Assembly (NCBI RefSeq): GCF_003788635.1
Contig: NZ_AYKH01000042.1
Coordinates: 1-64,000, forward strand
Reading direction: 5' to 3'
DNA: 64,000 nucleotides
Source of the DNA: Salinisphaera orenii subsp. orenii MK-B5
GTDB lineage: Bacteria > Pseudomonadota > Gammaproteobacteria > Nevskiales > Salinisphaeraceae
Position numbers and translations under genes: made by a program. The notes under the pieces are model-generated. The model worked only from the letters and a program-made list of their open reading frames with translations, searched no databases and was not told the origin of the DNA. This document shows, piece after piece, positions 18,481-26,284 of this stretch (the stretch's first letter is position 1; every line of letters starts with the position of its first letter).

Positions 18481-19320
18481 TCATCCAGACGATACCAGCT
18501 TGCCGTCGAACACGCGCTCCGCCGGGCCGGACAGAAACACGGGCTCGCCCGGCCCGGCCCAGTCGACGCGCGCCCGCCCGCCGGGCAGATCCACGGCCAC
18601 GGTCGGGTCGAGATCGCCCGCGGCGATGCCGGCGACCACCGCCGCCGCGGCGCCGCTGCCGCAGGCCAGCGTCTCGCCGGCGCCGCGCTCGAACACCCGC
18701 AGCCGCACGTGGTCGCGGGCCAGCGGCTCGAGAAAGCCCACGTTGACGCGCTCGGGAAACGCCGGATGCGATTCCAGCGCCGGGCCGATGGTGTCGACCG
18801 CCGCGGTGTCGACGTCGGCTACCCGCAGCACCGCGTGCGGGTTGCCGATGGCCAGCGCCGCGAAGGTGACCCGGCTGCCGGCGACGTCGTCGAGGCTGTA
18901 GTCGGGCGCGGCGTCGAAGCCGGCCAGCGGGATGCGCGCCGGGTCGAACTCGGGCACGCCCAGGGCGACGCGGTAGTGATGGTCGCCCAGCGTCTCGATG
19001 ACCATGCGGCCGTCGCGAATGTCGACCGTGATGGTGTCCCGGTCGGTCAGCCCGTTCTCGCGCACGAAGCGGGCGAAGCAGCGTGCGCCGTTGCCGCACT
19101 GGCCGGACTCGCTGCCGTCGGCGTTGAGGATGCGATAGCCGAAGTCGGCGTCCGCGCTGCGCGCCGGCTCGACCAGCAGGATCTGGTCGCAGCCGATGCC
19201 GAACCGGCGATCGGCGATCCGCCGGGCCCGGGCCGTGTCCAGGTCGATCGGCGTGGCGGTGGCGTCGATCACGACGAAGTCGTTGCCGAGGCCGTGCATC
19301 TTGGTGAAGGCGAGTGTCAT
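18481..19320 (-). CDS. dapF: Diaminopimelate epimerase
   Basis: A 279-residue enzyme converting LL- to meso-diaminopimelate for lysine and peptidoglycan synthesis. Both active-site cysteines are present: QCGNGARC near residues 74-81 and LACGSGA near 219. The N-terminal KMHGLGNDFVVID is typical. The gene follows the PCuAC-like lipoprotein gene by 12 bases on the same strand, so the two may be co-transcribed even though their functions differ. The DUF484 gene and xerC follow. Confidence 0.96.
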   Translation of the reverse strand: MTLAFTKMHGLGNDFVVIDATATPIDLDTARARRIADRRFGIGCDQILLVEPARSADADFGYRILNADGSESGQCGNGARCFARFVRENGLTDRDTITVDIRDGRMVIETLGDHHYRVALGVPEFDPARIPLAGFDAAPDYSLDDVAGSRVTFAALAIGNPHAVLRVADVDTAAVDTIGPALESHPAFPERVNVGFLEPLARDHVRLRVFERGAGETLACGSGAAAAVVAGIAAGDLDPTVAVDLPGGRARVDWAGPGEPVFLSGPAERVFDGKLVSSG

Positions 19321-19332
19321 GTAGCGCCGCGG

Positions 19333-19962
19333 CTATTCGGCGGTGGCCGAATCGTCGGCCGCGCCCGCGGTCTCGTTCTTGCCCGCGGCGTCCTCGCCGG
19401 CCGGCTCTTCGTCGGCCTCGCCGGCGTCCGAGTCGCCGTGATTCATGTCCTCGTGGTTCATGCCCGGCTCCGCGTCCGCATCGGTGGCGACGCCCGGCGC
19501 GTTGGCGCGCACGATCGCGGCCGCGGGCAGTTCCGCATCCTGGCTGCCACAGGACAGGATCAGCTCGACCTGGTCGCCGGCGGCGTAGGGCTGGCTGGGC
19601 GAGAACAGCATGACGTGGCGCCCGCCCGGCTCGAAGGCCACGCGCTCGCCGGCGGGCACGACGACCCGCTCCATCGGCTGCATGCTGGCCTGGCCGTCGT
19701 CGTTGACCACCGTTTCGTGAACTTCGGCGCGCTCGAACTGGGTGCTGCTCACGCCGTTGACGACGACCGTGTCGTCGCCGCTGTTGTCGAGCGTGAAATA
19801 GGCGCCCATGACGTCCATGCCCGACGGCGCTTCGCGCACCCAGGGATCGCCCACCTGGAGGCCGCCGCAGCCGGGTGCTTCGGACTGGCCGCAGGCCGAC
19901 AGGCCCGCCGCCAGCAGGACGGCCACGCCGAAGCCTGCGGGCCGTTGGAAACGCTGCATCAT
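19333..19962 (-). CDS. PCuAC-type metal chaperone lipoprotein
   Basis: About 209 residues starting at ATG 19962 (or 19959) behind AGGAGG. The N-terminus is a lipoprotein signal with lipobox LSAC, so it should be anchored in the envelope. The core is a PCuAC (DUF461) domain with the His/Met ligands: HE in AEVHETV, methionines in SMQPMERV, and HVM in GGRHVMLF. Such proteins deliver copper(I) to cytochrome oxidase. The acidic C-terminal tail carries two MNHxDMNHGD-like clusters, unusual for the family and suited to bind more metal. The divergent merC-like/zur pair and a Zur-like site in the shared promoter raise the possibility that it responds to zinc. Confidence 0.85.
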   Translation of the reverse strand: MMQRFQRPAGFGVAVLLAAGLSACGQSEAPGCGGLQVGDPWVREAPSGMDVMGAYFTLDNSGDDTVVVNGVSSTQFERAEVHETVVNDDGQASMQPMERVVVPAGERVAFEPGGRHVMLFSPSQPYAAGDQVELILSCGSQDAELPAAAIVRANAPGVATDADAEPGMNHEDMNHGDSDAGEADEEPAGEDAAGKNETAGAADDSATAE

Positions 19963-19976
19963 CGCCCCTCCTGTAC

Positions 19977-19998
19977 AAATGTTATATATTAACGCAAA
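19977..19998. promoter_or_regulatory. Predicted Zur operator
   Basis: AAATGTTATATATTAACGCAAA is an AT-rich imperfect dyad resembling the known Zur box core (GTTATA-N-TATAAC). It lies between the divergent PCuAC gene and the merC-like/zur operon. A related sequence precedes the TonB/ZIP operon at 45157-45177. Confidence 0.6.
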
Positions 19999-20021
19999 GC
20001 AACCGCCAGGGAGGCCTTGCC

Positions 20022-20459
20022 GTGCGCCGCGCGTCATCCAGCAATTTTACCGGCAAACTCGACAAGACCGCAGTCGCGCTGTCCGGACTGTGCCTGGTGC
20101 ATTGCCTGGCCCTGCCGCTGTTGATCGCGGTCTTTCCGGTGCTGGGCTTCACGGTGGTCGAGCACGAGACCTTCCATCAGCTGATTCTGATCGTGGTCAT
20201 CCCCACCACGGCGATCGCGCTGGGCGTGGGCTGCCGGCGTCACCGCAGCCGTCTGGTGGCCGTGCTCGGCATCCTCGGCGTGCTGGCCCTGGTGGTCGCC
20301 GCCTTCGTGGTCCACGCCATGGGCACGGAGGCGCTGGAGCGCACGGTCACCGTCGCCGGCGGGCTGGTGCTGGCCGCCGCCCACGTGCGCAACTTCGTGC
20401 TCACGCGGGCCCTGCACGATCATCGCCACCATGCGGCGCAGCCGGCCCCGCCCGGCTGA
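20022..20459 (+). CDS. MerC-domain membrane protein
   Basis: A 145-residue protein with four predicted membrane segments and the MerC domain. The first helix carries the paired-residue motif SGLCLVHCLALPLL, whose cysteines are expected to bind a metal. I start at GTG 20022 because GGGAGG lies seven bases upstream and the domain begins soon after. The C-terminus is histidine-rich (HDHRHH). It is followed by zur within 30 bases, and no mer genes are nearby, so a role in zinc rather than mercury handling is the better guess. Confidence 0.85.
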   Translation: MRRASSSNFTGKLDKTAVALSGLCLVHCLALPLLIAVFPVLGFTVVEHETFHQLILIVVIPTTAIALGVGCRRHRSRLVAVLGILGVLALVVAAFVVHAMGTEALERTVTVAGGLVLAAAHVRNFVLTRALHDHRHHAAQPAPPG

Positions 20460-20488
20460 TACGCCGCCCATGCCATGCTGTACGCATC

Positions 20489-20983
20489 ATGAGTGACACC
20501 TTCGGCCAAACCGTATTCGAGGCTCCCGGCCACGATCACGACGCCTGCATTCGCGGGGCGCTGGCCCGTGCGGACGCGCTCTGCGCCGAGCGCGGGCTGC
20601 GGCTGACCGCGATCCGGCGCCGGGTGCTCGAGCTGATCTGGGACAACCACCGGCCCACCAAGGCCTACGATCTGCTGAGCGCGATCAGCGCCGAACGCGG
20701 CAATGCCGCCCCGCCGACGGTCTATCGCGCGCTGGATTTCCTGCTGGAGGCCGGGCTGGTGCACAAGATCGAGTCGCTGAACGCCTTCGTCGGCTGCGAT
20801 GCGGGCCACGAGCGCGGCCACCCCAAGTTCCTCATCTGCCGGCGCTGCGAACACGTCGCCGAGATCCCCGGCCCGGCGGTCGACAGCGCGATCGCCCGCG
20901 AGGCCGAGCGCAGCGGCTTCACCGTCGATCACGAGACCATCGAGATCGGCGGCATCTGCCGGCGCTGCGCCGCCGCCGACTGA
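20489..20983 (+). CDS. zur: Zinc uptake regulator Zur (Fur family)
   Basis: A 164-residue Fur-family repressor. The winged helix covers about residues 35-95 (GLRLTAIRRRVLELIW, PPTVYRALDFLLEAGLVHKI), followed by the dimerisation domain. Two CRRC pairs (C117/C120 and C157/C160) form the structural zinc site, and an HERGHPKF segment supplies further ligands; this pattern is typical of Zur rather than Fur. A separate Fur is encoded at 50 kb. Its own upstream region carries a Zur-like box, so it probably represses itself along with the merC-like gene. Confidence 0.9.
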   Translation: MSDTFGQTVFEAPGHDHDACIRGALARADALCAERGLRLTAIRRRVLELIWDNHRPTKAYDLLSAISAERGNAAPPTVYRALDFLLEAGLVHKIESLNAFVGCDAGHERGHPKFLICRRCEHVAEIPGPAVDSAIAREAERSGFTVDHETIEIGGICRRCAAAD

Positions 20984-21165
20984 CCGATCGCTGTACGAAA
21001 CAGCATTCCATCGTCATCGACTAAGGTGGCATAACGACCCGACGCACCGCACCGCTAGACTCGGATCAAAGCCGGCAGCCGCCGGCGATCGCCAGAACAA
21101 AAGCGACGATCTATGGTGCGGAGCAACGAGCGAGAACCGCGTCGAGCCGGCGCGGACGCGGGCCG

Positions 21166-21918
21166 ATGAGCGATGCCATCCTGCAGGCCCGCGGGCTGAC
21201 CAAGACGTTCGCCGGCTTCACCGCCGTCGAGAACGTCGACCTCGACGTCGTCTGCGGCAGCATCCACGCGCTGATCGGGCCCAACGGCGCGGGCAAGACC
21301 ACGGTGTTCAACCTGCTCACCCGCTTCATCACACCGACCGCCGGTTCCATCGTCTACGACGGCACCGACATCACCCGCGCCAAGCCGACCGCGATCGCCC
21401 GTCAGGGTATGGTCCGCTCGTTCCAGATCTCGGCGATCTTCGGGCATCTGTCGGTGTTGGACAACGTCCGCGTCGCGCTGCAGCGCCATCAGGGCAAGGC
21501 CTATCACTTCTGGCGCTCGGAGAAGATGCTGGACTCGCTGACCGACCGCGCCATGGCGCTGCTGGACGAGGTCGGCCTGGCCGAGTTCGCCGACACCCTG
21601 GGGGTGGAACTGGCCTACGGCCGCAAGCGCGCGCTCGAGATCGCCACGACGCTGGCCCTGGACCCGCGCCTGATGCTGCTCGACGAACCGACCCAGGGCA
21701 TGAGCGCCGAGGACGTGGGCAAGGTGACCGAGCTCATCCGTCAGGTCGCCGCCGACCGCACGATCCTGATGGTCGAGCACAATCTGCAGGTGGTCTCGCG
21801 CCTGGCGGACACAATCACCGTGCTCAACCGCGGCGAGATCCTGGCCGAAGGGCCCTACGAGACGGTCTCGCGCGATCCGGCTGTCATGGAGGCCTACATG
21901 GGGACGGCCGATGCCTGA
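21166..21918 (+). CDS. livG: Branched-chain amino acid-type ABC ATPase LivG
   Basis: A 250-residue ABC ATPase with Walker A GPNGAGKTT, the Q-loop in RSFQISAIF, Walker B RLMLLDEPTQGM and switch histidine VEHN. The signature motif is degenerate (LAYGRKRALEI where LSGGQ or LSYGQQR is usual), which is common in this clade. The C-terminal end GPYETVSRDPAVMEAYMG is typical of LivG. It is the first gene of a five-gene rightward importer operon (livG-livF-binding protein-livH-livM) and overlaps livF by eight bases. Confidence 0.92.
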   Translation: MSDAILQARGLTKTFAGFTAVENVDLDVVCGSIHALIGPNGAGKTTVFNLLTRFITPTAGSIVYDGTDITRAKPTAIARQGMVRSFQISAIFGHLSVLDNVRVALQRHQGKAYHFWRSEKMLDSLTDRAMALLDEVGLAEFADTLGVELAYGRKRALEIATTLALDPRLMLLDEPTQGMSAEDVGKVTELIRQVAADRTILMVEHNLQVVSRLADTITVLNRGEILAEGPYETVSRDPAVMEAYMGTADA

Positions 21919-22615
21919 ACTGCTCGCCATCGAGAATCTGCACGCCTGGTACGGCGAGTCGCACATCCTCCACGGCATCGAGCTGTCGGTCGCCGAAGGC
22001 GAGGTGATCACGCTGCTGGGCCGCAACGGCGCCGGCCGCACCACCACGCTGAAGGCGATTCTGGGCATGGTGGACAAGCGCACCGGCTCGATCCGGCTCA
22101 ACGGCCGCGAGGTGATCAAGGAGCCGACGCACAAGATCGCCCGCATCGGCATGCTCGGCTACTGCCCGGAGGAACGCGGCATCTTCTCGCGCCTGACGGT
22201 CGACGAGAATCTGGCGCTGCCGCCGACGCTGGGTGACGGCGGCATGAGCCGCGACGAGATCTACAGCATGTTCCCGAACCTGGCCGAGCGCCGACGCAGC
22301 ACGGGCACCCAGCTGTCCGGCGGCGAGCAGCAGATGCTGGCCATGGCGCGGGTGTTGCGCACCGGCGCCCGCATCCTGCTGCTCGACGAGATCACCGAAG
22401 GGCTGGCGCCGGTCATCGTGCAGACGCTGGGCCAGACCATCCGCCAGATGCGCGAACGCGGGCTGACCATCGTGCTGGTGGAGCAGAACTTCCACTTCGC
22501 CGCGCCGCTGGCCGATCGCCACTACATCATCGAACACGGCGCGGTGGCCGAAGTCGTCGCCGCGCACGAGGCCGAGGAAAAACGCGAACGCATCAACGCG
22601 TTCCTCAGCGTCTGA
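21911..22615 (+). CDS. livF: Branched-chain amino acid-type ABC ATPase LivF
   Basis: A 234-residue ABC ATPase, partner of LivG. Walker A reads GRNGAGRTTT, with arginine in place of the usual lysine. The signature LSGGEQQML, Walker B RILLLDEITEGLAP and an H-loop region are normal, though the usual H-loop histidine reads VEQN. Both substitutions occur in part of the LivF family, so the importer is probably functional, with LivG carrying the canonical site. It overlaps livG and precedes the binding-protein gene by 40 bases. Confidence 0.92.
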   Translation: MPELLAIENLHAWYGESHILHGIELSVAEGEVITLLGRNGAGRTTTLKAILGMVDKRTGSIRLNGREVIKEPTHKIARIGMLGYCPEERGIFSRLTVDENLALPPTLGDGGMSRDEIYSMFPNLAERRRSTGTQLSGGEQQMLAMARVLRTGARILLLDEITEGLAPVIVQTLGQTIRQMRERGLTIVLVEQNFHFAAPLADRHYIIEHGAVAEVVAAHEAEEKRERINAFLSV

Positions 22616-22655
22616 TCGGACGCACACGACACGACAGACAACCCACGGGGGAGAC

Positions 22656-23870
22656 ATGAACAAATCATTTCTGACCGCACTGTGCGCGACCGGCGCCCTG
22701 ATGTTCGGCGCCGCGCAGGCGGCCGACGGACCGTCCGACGGCAGCGTCAAGGTCGGCGTACTGACCGACATGTCCGGCGTCTACGCCGCGATCGAGGGGC
22801 CGGGCTCGGTCATCGCCGCCGAGATGGCCATCGAGGACTTCGGCGGCGAGGTTCTCGGCCAGCCGATCGAACTGGCCTCGGCAGACCATCAGGAAAAGGC
22901 CGACGTGGCCTCCTCGATCGCCCGCCGCTGGATCGACCGCGACAACGTCGACATGATCGTGGGCATGGTCAACTCCGCGGTGGGGCTGGCGGTCCAGGGC
23001 CTGGCCTCGGACAAGCAGACGATCACCATGAACACCGGCGCCGGCTCGCAGGAGCTCACCGAGAGCCAGTGCTCCAAGTACGGCATCCACTACGTCTACG
23101 ACACCTACGCGCTGCCGGTGGGCACCGCCACGGCGATGGTCGAGAACGGCGGCAAGAAGTGGTTCTTCATCACCGCCGACTACACCTTCGGCCACTCGTT
23201 GCAGAAGAGCACCGCCCGCGTGGTCCGGGAACTCGGCGGCGAGGTCGTGGGCAGCGTCAACGCACCACTGGGCACCAACGACTTCTCCTCCTACCTGCTG
23301 CAGGCCAGTAGCTCCGGCGCCGACGTGATCGCCCTGGCCAACGCCGGCAACGACACCGTCAATGCCATCAAGCAGGCGCATGAATTCGGCATCGTCGACC
23401 GCGGCCAGAAACTGGCGGGCATGCTCGTGTTCCTGTCCGACGTCAAGGCACTGGGCCTGGAGACCGCCCAGGGGCTGCAGTTCACGACCGCGTTCTACTG
23501 GGACCGCACCGAAAAATCGCGAGAGTGGTCGCAGCGCTTCCTGGACAAGCACGGCGAGATGCCGACGATGGTCGACGCCGGCGTGTATTCCGCGACGCTG
23601 GCCTATCTCAAGGCGGTCGAAGCCGCGGGCACCGACGAGGCCGACGCCGTGCGCGCCGAGCTGGGCGACATGAAGATCAACGACTTCTTCGTCACGGATG
23701 GCTCGATCGAGCCCAACGGCCTGATGCCGCACGACATGTACCTGGTGCGCGTCAAGCAGCCCAGCGAGTCCGAGGGCCCGTGGGATCTGCTCGAGGTGGT
23801 GAGCACCATCCCGGCCGATCAGGCCTATATCGCCACCGAGGACAGCGCCTGCCCGCTGCTCGGCGAATAG
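22656..23870 (+). CDS. LIVBP-like periplasmic binding protein
   Basis: A 404-residue substrate-binding protein with a Sec signal (cleavage after AQA near residue 22) and a type-1 periplasmic-binding fold (VKVGVLTDMSGVYA, GKKWFFITADYTFGHSL). It delivers the substrate to the LivHM permease encoded just downstream. It is closely similar along its length to the protein encoded at 33688-34911, for example in the shared NAPLGTNDFSSYLLQA-type stretch. The ligand is not decided by sequence: branched-chain amino acids, amides or small carboxylates are possible. GGGGGAG precedes the ATG. Confidence 0.9.
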   Translation: MNKSFLTALCATGALMFGAAQAADGPSDGSVKVGVLTDMSGVYAAIEGPGSVIAAEMAIEDFGGEVLGQPIELASADHQEKADVASSIARRWIDRDNVDMIVGMVNSAVGLAVQGLASDKQTITMNTGAGSQELTESQCSKYGIHYVYDTYALPVGTATAMVENGGKKWFFITADYTFGHSLQKSTARVVRELGGEVVGSVNAPLGTNDFSSYLLQASSSGADVIALANAGNDTVNAIKQAHEFGIVDRGQKLAGMLVFLSDVKALGLETAQGLQFTTAFYWDRTEKSREWSQRFLDKHGEMPTMVDAGVYSATLAYLKAVEAAGTDEADAVRAELGDMKINDFFVTDGSIEPNGLMPHDMYLVRVKQPSESEGPWDLLEVVSTIPADQAYIATEDSACPLLGE

Positions 23871-23895
23871 CGGCCCGCACCGGAGCGAACGCGCG

Positions 23896-24795
23896 ATGAG
23901 TCTCAACGCGATTCTGGCCCAGACGATGCTCGGGCTGAGCCAGGGCGTGTTCTACGCCATGCTCAGTCTGGGCCTCGCGATCATCTTCGGGCTGCTCAAC
24001 GTGATCAACTTCGCCCACGGCGCGCTCTACATGCTGGGCGCGTTCGTGGCGCTGATCGGCTATTCGTATCTGGGACCGTGGCTGGGCCAGCCCGACTGGC
24101 ACATGGGCTTCTGGACCGCCCTGGTGGTCTCGCCGCTGCTGGTCGGCGGCCTGGGCATGCTCATCGAGCGCTTTCTGCTCCGGCGTCTGTACGACTTCGA
24201 CCATATCTACGGCCTGCTGCTCACCTTCGGCATCGCGCTGATCCTGCAGGGCCTGTTCGCCAACTACTTCAACATCTCCGGCACCCCGTACCCCGGCCAG
24301 CCGGAGAGCCTGTCCGGGATCGTGAACCTCGGCTTCATGTACTTTCCCAAGTACCGGCTGTTCGCGATCCTGTTCTCGATCGTGGTCTGTTTCGCGACCT
24401 GGTTCGTGATCGAGCGCACCTCGCTGGGCGCGGTGCTGCGGGCCGGCGTCGAGAACCCGAAGCTGGTGGAGGCCTTCGGCATCAACGTGCCCCGCATGGT
24501 CACGCTCACCTTCGGCTTCGGCGTCGCGCTCGCCGCGCTCGCGGGCGTGCTGGCCGCGCCCATCTACTCGGTCAGCCCGCTGATGGGGGCCGATCTGATC
24601 ATCACCGTGTTCGCGGTGGTGGTCATCGGCGGCATGGGCTCGATCCTCGGGGCCATCGTCACCGGGCTGATGCTCGGTCTGGTGCAGGGCCTGACGCAGG
24701 CGGTGTACCCACCGGCGGCCAACACGGTGATCTTCTTCATCATGGTCGTCGTTCTGCTGATCCGTCCCGCCGGCCTGTTCGGCAAGGTCGTCTGA
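23896..24795 (+). CDS. livH: LivH-type ABC permease
   Basis: A 299-residue inner-membrane permease with about eight hydrophobic segments. The family segments GLLNVINFAHGALYMLGAF near residue 35 and VIGGMGSILGAIVTGLMLG near the C-terminus are clear. It forms the channel together with LivM, whose gene begins two bases after the livH stop. It lies 25 bases after the binding-protein gene. Confidence 0.93.
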   Translation: MSLNAILAQTMLGLSQGVFYAMLSLGLAIIFGLLNVINFAHGALYMLGAFVALIGYSYLGPWLGQPDWHMGFWTALVVSPLLVGGLGMLIERFLLRRLYDFDHIYGLLLTFGIALILQGLFANYFNISGTPYPGQPESLSGIVNLGFMYFPKYRLFAILFSIVVCFATWFVIERTSLGAVLRAGVENPKLVEAFGINVPRMVTLTFGFGVALAALAGVLAAPIYSVSPLMGADLIITVFAVVVIGGMGSILGAIVTGLMLGLVQGLTQAVYPPAANTVIFFIMVVVLLIRPAGLFGKVV

Positions 24796-24796
24796 A

Positions 24797-25723
24797 ATGT
24801 CCATCATGAACCGTGTCTTCTGGGTCGTGCTGATCGTGGCGGGTCTGATCGCGCCGCATTTCGTCTACCCCGTGTTCGCGATGAAGCTGCTCTGCTTCGC
24901 CCTGTTCGCCTGCGCCTTCAACCTGCTGCTGGGCTATGCCGGGCTGCTCTCGTTCGGGCATGCGGCGTTTTTCGGCGGCGCGGCCTACATCACCGGCCAT
25001 GCGGTCAAGGTCTGGGGCCTGAGCCCGCTGCCGGGCATCCTGGTCGGCACCCTGTTCGCGATGGTGCTGGGGGCGATCTTCGGCAGCCTGGCGATCCGCC
25101 GCCAGGGCATCTACTTCGCGATGATCACGCTGGCGCTGGCCCAGATCATCTTCTTCCTCGCCCTCAAGCTACCGTTCACCGGGGGCGAGAACGGCCTGCA
25201 GGGCGTGCCCCGCGGCACCCTGCTGGGCGTGGTCGATCTGAGCGATCCGATCGCGATGTACTACATGGTGTTCGCGATCTTTCTGATCGGCTTTCTCATC
25301 ATCTACCGCACGGTGCACTCGCCGTTCGGCCAGATTCTCACCGCCATCCGCGAGAACGAACCGCGGGCCCGATCGCTGGGCTACGACGTCGAGCGCTTCA
25401 AGCTGATCGCGTTCACGCTGTCCGCCGCGCTCGCCGGTACCGCGGGCGCCACCAAGGCGCTGGTGTTCCAGTTCGCATCGCTCACGGACGTGCACTGGCA
25501 GATGTCCGGCGAGGTTGTGCTGATGACGCTGCTCGGCGGCATGGGCACGCTGTTCGGCCCGGTCGCCGGTGCGGTGACGATCGTGACGCTGCAGAACGAG
25601 CTCGCCAGCTTCGGGTCCTGGGTCCAGGTCGCCATCGGTTCGATCTTCGTGGTCTGCGTGCTGCTGTTCCGGCGCGGTTTCGTGGGCGAGCTGGCGCGCC
25701 GTCTCGGTGCGAAATCAGCCTAG
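24797..25723 (+). CDS. livM: LivM-type ABC permease
   Basis: A 308-residue inner-membrane permease, partner of LivH. Family landmarks are NLLLGYAGLLSFGHAAFFG near residue 40 and LLGGMGTLFGPVAGA near 255. It completes the importer operon. No hairpin with a T-run follows directly on this strand; the next gene runs in the opposite direction. Confidence 0.93.
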   Translation: MSIMNRVFWVVLIVAGLIAPHFVYPVFAMKLLCFALFACAFNLLLGYAGLLSFGHAAFFGGAAYITGHAVKVWGLSPLPGILVGTLFAMVLGAIFGSLAIRRQGIYFAMITLALAQIIFFLALKLPFTGGENGLQGVPRGTLLGVVDLSDPIAMYYMVFAIFLIGFLIIYRTVHSPFGQILTAIRENEPRARSLGYDVERFKLIAFTLSAALAGTAGATKALVFQFASLTDVHWQMSGEVVLMTLLGGMGTLFGPVAGAVTIVTLQNELASFGSWVQVAIGSIFVVCVLLFRRGFVGELARRLGAKSA

Positions 25724-26186
25724 GTCCGGTCGAGCGCGTCAACCGTCGCCCGCGCGGGTGAACAGCGGGCGGCAGGCGGTCGCCGAGCCGGCGTTGGGTG
25801 GCTTAGGGATGTCCCTGCCCCGCAGTGCGTACGCGTCATCGCGGGTTGCAGCCACGCCTTGGGGCGGCCACAGCCGTAACACCGCGCCCGCCCCGACGGC
25901 GGCTCGCCGAAACGCCGGCCGTCCTGCGCCGCCGCCCGCGCGCCGGCCGTTATCCCGCGACGTCACGCCACGCCTTCGTTCAGTCATCCCGGTCGCCGCG
26001 GGCGCCGCATCGGCCCGCCAGCGGCCGCGCCGTATTCGAGGGCGTCGATGTCTGCGCTGGATTCGCGGGCGGCCTCGACAGGGAAACGAGGCCGCCTGGC
26101 CGCGGGCCCCGGAAGGGCGCGCCGCGACAGCCGCCGGCCACAGGGCTGGCGGCGCGCCGAGCCCGCGTCGCGCCCGGAGCCGACGA
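25724..26186. other. GC-rich gap between convergent operons
   Basis: About 460 very GC-rich bases with open frames in all directions that match nothing known. I see no gene. The terminator for the leftward operon lies at the right-hand end of the full gap. Confidence 0.55.
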
Positions 26187-26222
26187 CAAAAAAGAGCCGC
26201 CCCGAAACCCCGACGGGGCGGC
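26187..26222 (-). terminator. Rho-independent terminator of isobutyrate operon
   Basis: On the minus strand a 9-bp stem GCCGCCCCG/CGGGGCGGC with a nine-base loop is followed by TCTTTTTTG. It lies 60 bases after the stop of the last gene in the leftward seven-gene operon. Confidence 0.92.
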
Positions 26223-26284
26223 CAATCCGCCGCACAACAACGATTCGGTGCCGGGCTTCCGGCGAGCGCCACCCCGCCGTCGGC

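Noticed and set aside
20022-20459. Mercury resistance operon
   Set aside because: Only a MerC-domain protein is present; merA, merT, merP and merR are missing and the partner is zur.
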